Assembly (NCBI RefSeq): GCF_000741295.1
Contig: NZ_JGZG01000005.1
Span: 558,001-622,000, forward strand
DNA: 64,000 bases
Reading direction: 5' to 3'
DNA from: Bifidobacterium pseudolongum subsp. globosum
GTDB taxonomy: Bacteria > Actinomycetota > Actinomycetes > Actinomycetales > Bifidobacteriaceae
The notes under the pieces are model-generated. The model worked only from the letters and a program-made list of their open reading frames with translations, was not told where the DNA came from and searched no databases. The position numbers and the translations under genes were made by a program. Of this stretch, positions 32,653 through 42,050 are shown in pieces. Position 1 is the first letter of the stretch. The number at the start of each line of letters is the position of its first letter.

Positions 32653-33969
32653 TCACACGCCGTACGCGTGCGCAATCGCGCCGTCCAGGTCGGCGATCAG
32701 GTCGTCCACATGCTCCAGGCCCACCGACAGGCGGATCAGATTGTCGCTCACACCGGCCGCCTCGCGGAACTCCGCCGGCACCTCGCGGTGCGTGATGCGC
32801 GCCGGATCGACGATGAGCGAGCGCGCGTCGCCGATGTTGGGCACATAGCTGAACACGCGTACGCCGTCGAGCACGCGGCTGACCTGCTCACGCCCACCGT
32901 CGAGCTCGAAGGAGAGCACCGGACCCACACCGTGTGCGAACAGACGCCGCACGCGTTGCGCCTGCGCGCCGGCGTCCGCCTCATCCTCGAGCGCGAGCCC
33001 GGAGTACTGCACGCGGCGCACATGCGGCACGCCGCGCAGATGCCGCGCGATCGCCTGCGCGGAGCGTGTCTGTTCGCGCACGCGCACCGCCAGAGTCTCG
33101 AGCCCGAGCAGCTGCAGATATGCGTTGACCGGGCTTTCAACCGCGCCGAACGTGCGTACATATTTGATGCGCACGCGTCGGATGTAGGCGTCGGCTCCGA
33201 ACCGGCTCGCAAAACTGTGCCATGCGCCGGCGCGCTCGTCGCTCACCACCAGTTCGGGCTGCGTGAATTGCGGGAAACGAGGGCTCCCCCAGTCGAAGTT
33301 CCCTGCGTCGACGATTACACCGCCGAGTGTGTTGCCGTGGCCGCTGATGCCTTTGGTGGTGGAATGCACCACTACGTCGGCGCCCCAGCGGATCGGCTGG
33401 AACAGGTATGGCGTGGGCACGGTGTTGTCCACGATCAGCGGCACGCCGTGGCGGTGCGCGAGTTCGGCGAGCGCCGCCACGTCGGTGACCTCGGTGGACG
33501 GGTTGGCCACCGATTCCGCGAAGATCGCGCGCGTATCCGGTCCGATGAGCGCTTCCACCTCGGCCAGATCGTTGATGTCGTCCACAAAATCGGTGTGCAC
33601 GCCGAACTGTGGGAAGAAGCTCGCCATCGCGTCCACCGACGCGCCGTACAGCGTCTTCGGTGCGATGATGCGCCCGCCGCCTTCCGCCGCGCACAGCAGC
33701 GCAAACGAGACGGCGGCCATGCCCGAGGCCACGGCCACGGCGGAACGGCCACCTTCGAGCGCGGCGATCCGCCGTTCGAGCACGTCGACGGTGGGATTGG
33801 CCACGCGCGAATACGAAAAGCCGTCCTGCGTGCCGGCAGACAGCGCGTCGCCGCGGTCGGCACTTTCCATGTGGAACGCCGCGCTCAGATAGATCGGCGG
33901 CACGGCCGCGTGCACATGGTCGGCGGCTGTGTAGCCGCTGTGGATTGCGCTCGTCTCAACATGACACAT
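32653..33969 (-). CDS. O-acetylhomoserine sulfhydrylase-like (MetY)
   Basis: A 438-residue PLP enzyme of the Cys/Met-metabolism family. It starts ETSAIHSGYTAADHVHAAVPPIYLSAAF, the family opening, with substrate/PLP blocks SRVANPTVDVLERRIAALEGG and the Schiff-base Lys in VVHSTTKGISGHG. The C-terminal region has RLSVGLEHVDDLIADL. The length (about 430) and insert before the C-terminal domain fit O-acetylhomoserine aminocarboxypropyltransferase more than cystathionine enzymes. ATG 33969 has AAGGAG six bases upstream. It follows another PLP enzyme gene on the same strand by 26 nt, suggesting a sulphur-amino-acid operon. Confidence 0.87.
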   Translation of the reverse strand: MCHVETSAIHSGYTAADHVHAAVPPIYLSAAFHMESADRGDALSAGTQDGFSYSRVANPTVDVLERRIAALEGGRSAVAVASGMAAVSFALLCAAEGGGRIIAPKTLYGASVDAMASFFPQFGVHTDFVDDINDLAEVEALIGPDTRAIFAESVANPSTEVTDVAALAELAHRHGVPLIVDNTVPTPYLFQPIRWGADVVVHSTTKGISGHGNTLGGVIVDAGNFDWGSPRFPQFTQPELVVSDERAGAWHSFASRFGADAYIRRVRIKYVRTFGAVESPVNAYLQLLGLETLAVRVREQTRSAQAIARHLRGVPHVRRVQYSGLALEDEADAGAQAQRVRRLFAHGVGPVLSFELDGGREQVSRVLDGVRVFSYVPNIGDARSLIVDPARITHREVPAEFREAAGVSDNLIRLSVGLEHVDDLIADLDGAIAHAYGV

Positions 33970-33995
33970 CGGTTTCTCCTTGGTATGCGGGTGGC

Positions 33996-35198
33996 TCAGA
34001 TGGCGAGGACCGCGTACAGGTCGTCGGTCGAGCGCCGGCGCGCGTGTTCCTGCGCCACGTCGAAGGCCTGGTCCAGGTCGTCGATCAGATCGCGCACGTC
34101 CTCAATGCCGATCGACAGGCGGATGAGCTCGTCAGTGATGCCCACCTTGAGCCGTTCGCTGCGCGGCAGCTCGAAATGCGTCATGCGCGCAGGCAGCTCG
34201 GCGAGGCTTTCCACCGCCCCCAGGCTGACGGCCAGCCGGAAGACGCGCAGGTGGTCGAGCACGTCCGCCGGGTCGATGCCGGGCGCCACCTCGAAGCTCA
34301 GCACGCCGCCACAGCCGCGCAATCCCTTCGCTGCCACAGGCTCGCCATGGATGCCCGGGTAGTGCACGTCGCGCACATACGGATGCGCGAGCAGGTGCTG
34401 CGCCACGGCGAGCGCATTCTCCTGCTGGCGTTCGAGCCGCAGCGCGAGCGTCTGGATGCCACGGCGCACGGTGTCGCATTCGGCAGGCGCAAGCACGCCG
34501 CCGAGGCGGTTCTGCGCATAGTACACGCGTTCTCCGAGCGCATCGTCGCGTACCACGGCCAGCCCGGCGATCACGTCGGAATGCCCGGCCAGGTATTTGG
34601 TGGCGGAGTGGAGCACGATGTCGGCGCCCAGGTCGAGCGGCTGCTGCAGATACGGCGTGACGAAGGTGTTGTCGACGATCACGATCGCGCCGTACCGGTG
34701 CGCGATGCGCGCGATTGCGGCGATGTCGTTGACCTGCAGCAGCGGATTGGTCAGCGTCTCCACGTACACGGCGCGCGCGGGCGGCGTCAGGTCGTCGCCG
34801 CGCACGGCCCGTTCGAGCGCGGATTCGTCTTGCGTGTCCACGGGTGTGCTGAGCAACCCCCAGCGCCGGAAGTGCTCGTTGAACAGCGAATACGTGCCGC
34901 CGTAGATGTTCGCGCCGACGACGATGCGGTCGTTGGGCGCGAAGATCGAGAGCACGGCGTGGATCGCGGCGAGCCCGGAGGCGAATGCAAAGCCGCGCGT
35001 GCCGTGTTCGAGCTGGGCGATCTGGCGCTCCAGGAACTCGCGGGTCGGGTTGCCGCTGCGCGCGTAATCCCAGCGGGGCATCGACTCGACCGTTTCGAAA
35101 GCGTATGTGGATGAATTGTAGATGGGCGGGTTCACCGCGCCGGTCGTGTCGGTGCCAAGCGGCAGGCCGTGCACGAGTTTGGTGTTCAATTGCGTCAT
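33996..35198 (-). CDS. Cystathionine gamma-synthase/lyase-family PLP enzyme
   Basis: A 400-residue PLP enzyme, again of the Cys/Met-metabolism family. The start TKLVHGLPLGTDTTGAVNPPIYNSSTY and YARSGNPTREFLERQ are characteristic; the Schiff-base Lys is in VLHSATKYLAGHSD; SLGAVESLAELPARMTH is the substrate-binding block of gamma-synthases and lyases. MetB, MetC or CGL activity cannot be separated by eye. Together with the MetY-like gene it may provide two routes for trans- and direct sulfhydrylation. ATG 35198 has AAGGGGG upstream. Confidence 0.87.
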   Translation of the reverse strand: MTQLNTKLVHGLPLGTDTTGAVNPPIYNSSTYAFETVESMPRWDYARSGNPTREFLERQIAQLEHGTRGFAFASGLAAIHAVLSIFAPNDRIVVGANIYGGTYSLFNEHFRRWGLLSTPVDTQDESALERAVRGDDLTPPARAVYVETLTNPLLQVNDIAAIARIAHRYGAIVIVDNTFVTPYLQQPLDLGADIVLHSATKYLAGHSDVIAGLAVVRDDALGERVYYAQNRLGGVLAPAECDTVRRGIQTLALRLERQQENALAVAQHLLAHPYVRDVHYPGIHGEPVAAKGLRGCGGVLSFEVAPGIDPADVLDHLRVFRLAVSLGAVESLAELPARMTHFELPRSERLKVGITDELIRLSIGIEDVRDLIDDLDQAFDVAQEHARRRSTDDLYAVLAI

Positions 35199-35336
35199 AT
35201 GCACCCCCTTGGTGGTTGTTCGCGCCGCAGGCGGTGTGCTTGCGGCTCCATATGCGAACCTACCGGCGTGCTGTGCGCGACACACGCCCCGGGGTATACC
35301 CGTTGGTTATGGGGTGCTCAAAACGGCCGGCGCAGG

Positions 35337-36230
35337 TCAGGGACGCGCGCCGGTGCCTGTGCCGTGTGCCGGGCCGTTGCCCGCGCCCGAATGCACCGCC
35401 TTGCGCAGGTTGAGCATGTCGCGCACTGAGAGCGGTTGCGCGGGTTGGGGCATGAGGTACCGGTCGTACGAGATGAAGCAGCGCTTGTAGACGAGGGCGA
35501 GGATGATCGCGCCGGCGAGCAGGGTGAGCGCGGAGAACGATGTGAGGATCACGAACTGGTATCGCGCAGCGTCGAGTGGATTGCCACCGGCGATGATCTG
35601 GCCCGACATCATGCCCGGAATCGTCACGATGCCGGCCGAGGCGAGGTTCGCGATCGTGGGCAGCATGCCGAGGCGGATTGACGACATGACCGACGGGCGG
35701 GCCGCCTCCCACGGCGTGGCGCCGAGTGCGAGCAAGGTGCCCACCTCCTCATAGCGTTCGCGCATCGATTCGAAGAACCGCGACATGGCCAGGGCGAGCG
35801 CGGAGACCGTGTTGCCGAGCATCATGCCGGTCAGCGGAATCACGACCTGCGGCGCGTACCACGGGTGCGGGCGCACAATCAGTTCGGCCACGATCGAGAT
35901 CATGATGAGCATGGTGACCACAAGGCTGAGCAGCACGATCGGCACGAGCCCTTTCGGCACGCCTTTCGCGCGCGACATCGTGATCTGCACGGCCGCGATG
36001 AGCATGATGGCGATGAGCCCGACGACGAGCCACACGTTCTGCTGGCGGATCACATATTCGAGCACGATGCCCATGATCAGCAGCTGCACGAACGAGCGCA
36101 CCATCGACCAGACCAGTGATTTCGCCACGCCCAGCTTCATGAGCACGGAGATGCCCGCGGCGATGACGACCATGCCGGCCGCGATGAGCAGGCCGAGATT
36201 GTCGATCGTGAAATAGCTGTGATCGGTCAT
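35337..36230 (-). CDS. fetB: FetB-like metal exporter permease (UPF0014)
   Basis: A 297-residue integral membrane protein of the UPF0014/FetB family, seven or so helices: LLIAAGMVVIAAGISVLMKLG, MVRSFVQLLIMGIVLEYVI, and the conserved VIPLTGMMLGNTVSALALAMSR and GATPWEAARPSVMSSIRLGMLP. In E. coli FetAB exports iron and protects against peroxide stress. It overlaps the ATPase gene by four bases (ATGA), so it is translationally coupled. The C-terminal tail of about 40 residues is Gly/Ala/Pro-rich, likely disordered. Confidence 0.88.
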   Translation of the reverse strand: MTDHSYFTIDNLGLLIAAGMVVIAAGISVLMKLGVAKSLVWSMVRSFVQLLIMGIVLEYVIRQQNVWLVVGLIAIMLIAAVQITMSRAKGVPKGLVPIVLLSLVVTMLIMISIVAELIVRPHPWYAPQVVIPLTGMMLGNTVSALALAMSRFFESMRERYEEVGTLLALGATPWEAARPSVMSSIRLGMLPTIANLASAGIVTIPGMMSGQIIAGGNPLDAARYQFVILTSFSALTLLAGAIILALVYKRCFISYDRYLMPQPAQPLSVRDMLNLRKAVHSGAGNGPAHGTGTGARP

Positions 36231-36973
36231 GCGCGCCGCCCCTCCCCTTGTGCAGCGGACGCCGCCTGCTGCTCGCTCAATTCGCCGCCGCTGAGCACCA
36301 TGATCCGGTTCGCGCGGCCGTCGGGCGCACGGTGGCGGATGCGTACCACACCGGCGCCCTGCTCGGCCGCGCGCTTGAGCAGATCGGCCACTTTGTCCGC
36401 GTTCTCCTCGTCGAGCCCGGCGTCCACTTCATCCGCGAGCAGCACGCGCGGCTTCGTCAGGATCGTGCGCGCCAGACTCACGCGCGCCGCCTGCCCGCCA
36501 GACAGGTCGCGCGGATTGCGGTCGAGCTGGATGTCGGCGCAGCCCATCGCGTCGAGCAACTGGCGGATATGCTCGTCCGCGAGCATATCCGCGGGCTCCT
36601 GTTTGCGCTCGCCCTGCCGCACGGCGAGCGTCCACGGCAGGCGGATCACGTCGGCCACGGTGTCGCCGATGAGTGTGGAGGTCTGCGGGAGGTACGACAC
36701 ACGCACACGCCACTGTTGCGGCGTGAACGAGTCTGAATCCTTGCCGTCGAGCGCGAATGTGCCGGTCGTGTGCGCGTTGAGGCGTGCGAAGGCGGTGAGC
36801 AGTGTGGATTTGCCGGCGCCCGAGGGGCCGGTGATGTCGACGACCTCGCCGGTGTCCACATGGAAACTCAGATCGTGGAAGACGGTGTGGTCGCCGCCCT
36901 GCTGCGGCATGACGGCGGTGACATGGCTGGCTTCGAACAAGTGTGGTGCTGGGGGTGTGGGATTCGGGCTCAT
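36227..36973 (-). CDS. fetA: FetA-like ABC ATPase
   Basis: A 248-residue ATPase partner of FetB. Walker A GPSGAGKST, signature LSGGQAARV and Walker B VLLADEVDAGLD are all present, in a compact single domain. The start is ATG 36973, with TACAGT seven bases upstream and no ribosome site, so it is probably leaderless; longer in-frame starts lie in the promoter region. fetA-fetB overlap by four bases. The pair likely exports iron or another metal. Confidence 0.88.
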   Translation of the reverse strand: MSPNPTPPAPHLFEASHVTAVMPQQGGDHTVFHDLSFHVDTGEVVDITGPSGAGKSTLLTAFARLNAHTTGTFALDGKDSDSFTPQQWRVRVSYLPQTSTLIGDTVADVIRLPWTLAVRQGERKQEPADMLADEHIRQLLDAMGCADIQLDRNPRDLSGGQAARVSLARTILTKPRVLLADEVDAGLDEENADKVADLLKRAAEQGAGVVRIRHRAPDGRANRIMVLSGGELSEQQAASAAQGEGRRA

Positions 36974-36980
36974 ACCAGCC

Positions 36981-36986
36981 ACTGTA
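36981..36986 (-). promoter_or_regulatory. fetA -10 box, likely leaderless start
   Basis: TACAGT on the minus strand, seven bases before the fetA ATG. Confidence 0.5.
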
Positions 36987-37040
36987 CAAACGGGCGGCGC
37001 GTGCCGTGCGGTACTTCGCCCGCGGCGAGGCATGGAAAAA

Positions 37041-37086
37041 CGCCGCGTATGCATTTGGTAGCAGGAAAAGCAGTGCATACGCGGCG
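37041..37086 (-). terminator. Terminator after the acidic membrane protein gene
   Basis: CGCCGCGTATGCA (37041-37053) pairs with TGCATACGCGGCG (37074-37086), a 20-nt loop; it lies on the 3' side of the minus-strand gene ending at 37109. Confidence 0.65.
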
Positions 37087-37108
37087 CGCGAGTAAGAGTC
37101 AGAAGGAG

Positions 37109-37681
37109 TTATCGGTCGATACGCGCTCCTTTCGACTCGTGGATGGGGGAAGTCTGTTCACGGCGGCGCCTGCCGATGGCCGAGGCGATGGCCCAGACCA
37201 CGGCGAGCACACACAGCAGTCCGCCGACACCGGCGAAGAGGTACGCGGTGAAATGCTGCATGTTCGGGAAGAACACGAAGGTGGCCGAGGACATGGAGGC
37301 GCCGACGGCGATCGTCAGCACGCCGCACAGCAGCACGATCACGCCGAGCACAATCGTGCCTGCGCTCGGTCCTTTCGGGCGCATGGGCTGCTGGGGTTGC
37401 GGCGCGGATTGGGGCGAGCTGTACAGCGGGACCGCGTTGGCGGGAGGCACTGTGCCGGCTGGGGCCTGAGGCGCTTTGGGCGCATCGGCCTCCTCGGCGG
37501 CAGCGTCCGCCTCCGGGGATTCTGGTTCGTCCGTGGGTGCGTCTGCGGGCAGTTCGGTCGTCGCCTCGTCGAATTCGGCGAAACGTTCGCTCATCGGCAT
37601 GTTCAGTTCGGTGATCTCGGCCGTCTCGATGACCTGGGTGTCGTCATCGCGTTCCGGCCGCTGTGGGTTGGTGGTGTTCAT
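37109..37681 (-). CDS. Hypothetical acidic protein with C-terminal membrane helices
   Basis: A 190-residue protein. The first 100 residues are acidic and rich in Pro, Ala and Glu (disordered; QPRPERDDD..., ADAPTDEPESPEADAAAEE), followed by two transmembrane helices (GTIVLGVIVLLCGVLTIAVG and AYLFAGVGGLLCVLAVVWAI) and a basic C-terminal tail. The family is not recognised. Its layout resembles small actinobacterial stress/envelope proteins. ATG 37681 has GGAA upstream; ATG 37699 is also in frame. It follows the PspC gene by 28 nt, so it may be co-transcribed in the envelope module. Confidence 0.65.
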   Translation of the reverse strand: MNTTNPQRPERDDDTQVIETAEITELNMPMSERFAEFDEATTELPADAPTDEPESPEADAAAEEADAPKAPQAPAGTVPPANAVPLYSSPQSAPQPQQPMRPKGPSAGTIVLGVIVLLCGVLTIAVGASMSSATFVFFPNMQHFTAYLFAGVGGLLCVLAVVWAIASAIGRRRREQTSPIHESKGARIDR

Positions 37682-37709
37682 GATCGTGTTCCGTTTCATC
37701 TGGTAGAGG

Positions 37710-39704
37710 TCAGCGTTGCGAGGCGTAGCGCACGGTGATGTTGCCACCGATCACCACGTTGGGTTGGATCACCAGTTCGGGCGTGGCCGGCGCGGCGTCC
37801 GCCAGCACGGCGCATGGCCAGTAGTATCCATCCTTGACAAGCTGGCGCATCTGGCTGTTGGCTCCGGACTCGAATTCGACCTTGCCGTCGACGACACTCA
37901 CGCCATCGCACAGTCGTGCCATGCGCTGCGATCGGAAATTCTCGCTCGTCACGAAGACGTGCGCTGGCTCACGGTCGCCGTCACCGTCCGTCAGGTCATC
38001 GATGGATTCGTCGAGGTCGTCATCGTCCATGACCCGCACGTCGATGCCGGGGATGTGCACCCGCGTCGAGTTCTCGTCCACGGTCACGCGGATGTTGGAC
38101 CAGTCCCCGTTGCCACCGAGCACATCGAAGGGGTCGCCGCTCGTCATCGCCGAATACCGGTTGCCGAACGAGTCGACCGTGCCGTCATGCAGCGACGAAT
38201 CGAATCCCCACGAACAGCCATCCGGGATCGTGATGACTACGCGGGCGTCCTCGACGGTCATCGGAATCGTGCCGACCGGGCACGTTGTCTCCTTGGTCTT
38301 ACCGTCGCGCAGTTCGATGGTGTGCTTGCCGTTCGCCTTCGCGTAGTCGCTCAGGTTGATGTCGAGCGTGCTGCGCATCATGCCCTGGCCGCTCACGGCG
38401 ATGCCCTTGGTGATCTCGTCCATGTCTTTCGCGGTCAACGAGGTGTCTACGCTGTCGGGTCCGATGCCGATCCGGGTGTAGTCACGGCTCACCGCGTTCT
38501 TGTATTGGTCCATGACCGACCATGCGCCGCCGACCGCCATGAAGCACGCGGCCAAGAACATGAGGGTCCACACAAAGGGGTGCAGGCCGCCGGTGCGCCG
38601 CCCACAACAGCCGAGGACCACGATGATCGCGCCCAGCACCGCCACGATGGCACCGACGTAGATGATCAGCGGCTGCACCTCGCCGATGAACGTGGTGCGG
38701 TCGTCGAGCACAATCGCCAGAATGCCGGCGGAGGCGAGGATGAGGCCGAAGAACAGCAGCACGACCATGGGGCCTGCTCCCTTGCGGCGTGCACGCCTCG
38801 GTTCACGCGGCGTGGCGGGCATCGGCACCGCGGCAGCGGCCGGCTGCGCGGTGTATGCAGGGGCCTGTTGGGCGGCCGGAGCCGCGCCCATCGGCATGGC
38901 GGACTGCGCATACGGCTGGGCCGCGGGCGGCACGGCGGCCGACGAGGCGGTCTGCGGGTATGCCTGCGACCACGCCTGCTGCTGCGGATTGGGGGCTGCC
39001 GCCATCGACTGCGGCGGCACCGGCCGCTGCGGCATGACCGGCTGCTGTGTAACCGGCTGTGCGGGTGCGCTCGGCTGTGGCATGGGGCGCACCGGTGCGC
39101 CACCGCTCGTGTAGGCGTTCGGCTGCGGCGGGTATGGCGTGCCGGATGGCGCAGGTGGTGCGACCGGCGCGCGGAACCTGCGGCGGCCATTGTCGACAAG
39201 CAGGTAGAACACGAGCATCGCCAACAGCAGCGGCATCACGTTGATGCCCCAGTGCAGACCGAAGCCGTAGTCCCAGTCGAAGCCTACCCCGAAGCCGAAG
39301 CCGCCGGCGATCACGATCGCCAGGATCACGCCCACGAACGCCCAATCCCATTGCCCCGCGATAATCTCCTCAAGCAGGATGCGGTGGTCGAGCTCGTCGG
39401 GCAGCAGCAGCCAGGCGATGCCGTACAGCAGACCGCCAAAGCCGCCGAAGAACACGGAGACGACCATGAGGACGCGCACGAGGGTGACGTTCCACCCCAG
39501 TTCGCGGGCGATGGCACCGCACACGCCGGCAATCACGCGGTCGTTGGTGCGTTCCACGCGGCTTTCGCGAATCCAGCGGAAGAACGAGGCTTCGGGCTTG
39601 GCCGTGGGCTGCGTGGGCTGGTGTGGCGAGGAAGAAGCGGGGACCTGTGTGTATGCCGGACCACCTTGCCCCTGTGGCTCCGGATTGTGCTGTGGATTGC
39701 TCAT
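37710..39704 (-). CDS. PspC-domain protein with C-terminal sensor-like region
   Basis: A 664-residue membrane protein. The N terminus has a PspC domain (about 40-110; RVIAGVCGAIARELGWNVTLV, then LLYGIAWLLLPDEL), followed by hydrophobic helices, a long Pro/Gln/Ala-rich linker (190-330), more helices and an exported C-terminal domain (about 440-664) with beta-rich sequence such as SWGFDSSLHDGTVDSFGNRYS. PspC proteins of this layout are linked to envelope-stress sensing (LiaF/toastrack-like). The reading frame is open far upstream, but ATG 39704 is the natural start, with TGTAAT six bases before. It is divergent from a PspC-fused kinase. Confidence 0.8.
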   Translation of the reverse strand: MSNPQHNPEPQGQGGPAYTQVPASSSPHQPTQPTAKPEASFFRWIRESRVERTNDRVIAGVCGAIARELGWNVTLVRVLMVVSVFFGGFGGLLYGIAWLLLPDELDHRILLEEIIAGQWDWAFVGVILAIVIAGGFGFGVGFDWDYGFGLHWGINVMPLLLAMLVFYLLVDNGRRRFRAPVAPPAPSGTPYPPQPNAYTSGGAPVRPMPQPSAPAQPVTQQPVMPQRPVPPQSMAAAPNPQQQAWSQAYPQTASSAAVPPAAQPYAQSAMPMGAAPAAQQAPAYTAQPAAAAVPMPATPREPRRARRKGAGPMVVLLFFGLILASAGILAIVLDDRTTFIGEVQPLIIYVGAIVAVLGAIIVVLGCCGRRTGGLHPFVWTLMFLAACFMAVGGAWSVMDQYKNAVSRDYTRIGIGPDSVDTSLTAKDMDEITKGIAVSGQGMMRSTLDINLSDYAKANGKHTIELRDGKTKETTCPVGTIPMTVEDARVVITIPDGCSWGFDSSLHDGTVDSFGNRYSAMTSGDPFDVLGGNGDWSNIRVTVDENSTRVHIPGIDVRVMDDDDLDESIDDLTDGDGDREPAHVFVTSENFRSQRMARLCDGVSVVDGKVEFESGANSQMRQLVKDGYYWPCAVLADAAPATPELVIQPNVVIGGNITVRYASQR

Positions 39705-39818
39705 GGCTCCATTACAGCAGGCCGCCAGCGTGAAACGCCTCGGGGAACACCCTGAATCACACCCTGAATCTGGGCGTGAGGCCCTGACATTCTCCCTGAA
39801 CCACGGCACAATGGAACC

Positions 39819-41273
39819 ATGACTTCCGCACCTGCACCCCCTGCGAACGGCATGGCCGCAGCCCAGCCGCCAGCGCTGTTCCCCGCCAAACTGCCATTGC
39901 TGCGCCCCAAACACGGGCGTTGGATCGCCGGCGTGGCCCGTGGCATCGGCATGCATTTGGGTGTCCATGTAGCCTGGGTGCGACTGGCGTTCGCGCTCTC
40001 GTGCTTCGCATACGGCGCAGGCGCAATCGCCTACGTGGCGCTGTGGGTGTTGGTACCACCGGGCGACCCGGTGGCCGAGGCCGCCCTCCGTGTGCGGTTC
40101 GCGCAATCCGCTGGCGCCGCGAATGCGCCGCTGTCGCGCGGTAATACGCCCTACGGAGCACCCCGAAGCCCCGAACCGGTGCCAGACAATCCTTATGATT
40201 ACACAGGTCTGAACGAAGAGGCAGGCGGCCGTCCCGTCAGCATGGAGAGCATGCGCCAGGTGATCGACGAAGCCTCCAAACCCGCGCTGTTCGCGTGCGC
40301 AGGCGTTGTACTGATCGCGATCGCCCTGCTCATCAACCAACTGCAGACGGCCAACGGCCTGATGCTGCCGGTGTTGCTCGCCGCGACCGGCGTGGGCCTC
40401 CCTTGGCTGCGCTTCAACGCGCGCACGGGGCAGACATGGACCACAGTGGTCGGCGTGCTGCTCGTCTTTGCCGCCTACGCGCTGCTCGTCACGCAGACCG
40501 CGATCGAAGACGGCTCCGTGCCGTTCCTCTACAGCCTGTGCGCCGGGTTCGCGTTGCTCGCAGGCGTATTGTGCGCGCTCGTGCCGCAGCTCGTCTCCCT
40601 GATGCGCACCTCGGGCCGCGAGCGCGCGCTCAAGGAACGTGAAGAGGAGCGCGCCGACATGGCGGCGCATCTGCATGACGGCGTATTGCAGACGCTCGCG
40701 CTGATCCAGCTGCATGCGGCCGAGCCGCAGCAGGTGTTCGCGCTCGCCCGTTCGCAGGAGCGCGAATTGCGCAGCTGGCTGTATCAGGAGCGCACCACGA
40801 GCGACCGTTCGGTCAAGGCGGGACTTGAGGAGATCGCCGCACAGGTCGAAGACACGCATGGCAAGCCGATCGACGTGGTGACGGTGGGCGACGCGCGGCC
40901 GAGCGCGCAGACCGACGCGCTGCTCGACGCGGCGGCGCAGGCGATGGTCAACGCCGTGACACACGGCGGCGAGCCGGTCTCGGTGTATTGCGAGGCCGGC
41001 GAACGCCAGGTGGAGGTGTTTGTGCGCGACCACGGCGAGGGCTTCGACGTCGACGCGATTCCCGAGGGCCGCCTGGGGATCCGTGAATCGATCATGGGGC
41101 GTGTTCGTAGGCGTGGCGGCACGGTGGAGATCGTGTCGCGCCCGCACTGGGGCACCGAGGTGCGCATGCACATGCCGATCGTGGCCGGCACATCCGCGCC
41201 ACAGACGGCCGCGCCGGCCAAACCGTCCGCTGGAGCGGAGGACCATGGCGCGGCCGGCGGCGGCGCACTATGA
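39819..41273 (+). CDS. PspC-fused NarL-type sensor histidine kinase
   Basis: A 484-residue membrane kinase. An N-terminal PspC domain (about 30-85: RWIAGVARGIGMHLGVHVAWV, AYVALWVLVPPGD) is followed by four transmembrane helices (155-260), a HisKA_3 dimerisation domain with phospho-acceptor H286 (MAAHLHDGVLQTL) and a HATPase_c domain with VNAVTHGGEPV and DHGEGFD. The combination PspC + histidine kinase suggests it is controlled through the divergent PspC protein. The response regulator follows at 62 nt, so the pair works as a two-component system. The 5' end is leaderless-like (CACAAT six bases before ATG). Confidence 0.88.
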   Translation: MTSAPAPPANGMAAAQPPALFPAKLPLLRPKHGRWIAGVARGIGMHLGVHVAWVRLAFALSCFAYGAGAIAYVALWVLVPPGDPVAEAALRVRFAQSAGAANAPLSRGNTPYGAPRSPEPVPDNPYDYTGLNEEAGGRPVSMESMRQVIDEASKPALFACAGVVLIAIALLINQLQTANGLMLPVLLAATGVGLPWLRFNARTGQTWTTVVGVLLVFAAYALLVTQTAIEDGSVPFLYSLCAGFALLAGVLCALVPQLVSLMRTSGRERALKEREEERADMAAHLHDGVLQTLALIQLHAAEPQQVFALARSQERELRSWLYQERTTSDRSVKAGLEEIAAQVEDTHGKPIDVVTVGDARPSAQTDALLDAAAQAMVNAVTHGGEPVSVYCEAGERQVEVFVRDHGEGFDVDAIPEGRLGIRESIMGRVRRRGGTVEIVSRPHWGTEVRMHMPIVAGTSAPQTAAPAKPSAGAEDHGAAGGGAL

Positions 41274-41334
41274 TGCTGCACGGGGGCGCGCATGGCATGG
41301 ACCAGGCGCAGCCCAACGGACCAATGGAGGACGC

Positions 41335-42018
41335 ATGGAAGACACCACCCACACCCAGGCACGCATCGCGGTTGTCGATGACCACGAGATGTTCCGCGCG
41401 GGCGTGATCGCCACATTGCAACCGTATTTCGACATTGTGGGGCAGGCGGCGGATGTCGAATCGTCCATTGACATGATCGTGGCCACGCAGCCCGACGTGG
41501 TGCTGCTCGACGTGCATGTGCCGGGCGGCGCGGGCGGTGGCGGTGCGGAGATCCTGGCCAAATCGCATCCGCACGCCCCGCGCACCGCGTTCCTGGCGCT
41601 TTCGGTCTCCGATTCCGCGCAGGACGTGGGGTCGGTCATCCGCGCCGGCGCGCGCGGCTATGTGACGAAGACGATCACCGGGCACGACCTGATTCACTCA
41701 ATCGAGCAGGTGAGCGAGGGGTATGCCGTGTTCTCGCCCAAACTCGCCGGCTTCGTGCTCTCCGCGTTCCAGGGCGCGCCGCCGGACGCGCCAGCCGCCG
41801 ACGAGCCGGTGCACGACGAGGAGCTCGACCGGCTTTCGGCGCGCGAGCAGGAGGTGATGCGCCTCATCGCGCGCGGCTACACTTACAAAGAAGTGGCGTC
41901 CGAGCTGTTCATCTCCATCAAGACCGTGGAGACGCACGTCAGTTCGGTCTTGCGCAAACTGCAGCTGTCGAACCGCAACGAACTGACGCTGTGGGCCTCC
42001 GACCGGCATATCGTCTGA
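41335..42018 (+). CDS. LuxR/NarL-family response regulator
   Basis: A 227-residue response regulator. The receiver domain has D15/D16 and phospho-acceptor D59 (VVLLDVHVPG) with K in YVTKTITG; the C-terminal HTH (about 160-215) reads LSAREQEVMRLIARGYTYKEVASELFISIKTVETHV. It is the cognate partner of the PspC kinase upstream and presumably regulates the divergent PspC gene, in the manner of LiaSR-like systems. ATG 41335 has GGAGG five bases upstream. Confidence 0.92.
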   Translation: MEDTTHTQARIAVVDDHEMFRAGVIATLQPYFDIVGQAADVESSIDMIVATQPDVVLLDVHVPGGAGGGGAEILAKSHPHAPRTAFLALSVSDSAQDVGSVIRAGARGYVTKTITGHDLIHSIEQVSEGYAVFSPKLAGFVLSAFQGAPPDAPAADEPVHDEELDRLSAREQEVMRLIARGYTYKEVASELFISIKTVETHVSSVLRKLQLSNRNELTLWASDRHIV

Positions 42019-42038
42019 ACGTGCGCCAAGCGGTGCGG

Positions 42039-42044
42039 TATCGT
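42039..42044 (+). promoter_or_regulatory. -10 box of TPR-DUF4037 gene
   Basis: TATCGT, six bases before the ATG at 42051; no ribosome site, so a leaderless start is possible. Confidence 0.4.
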
Positions 42045-42050
42045 GGACGC

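Noticed and set aside
37710..41246. A single 1178-codon minus-strand frame joining the PspC gene with sequence antisense to the kinase
   Set aside because: The part past 39704 is antisense to a kinase with intact H, N and G boxes. The natural start of the PspC gene is ATG 39704.
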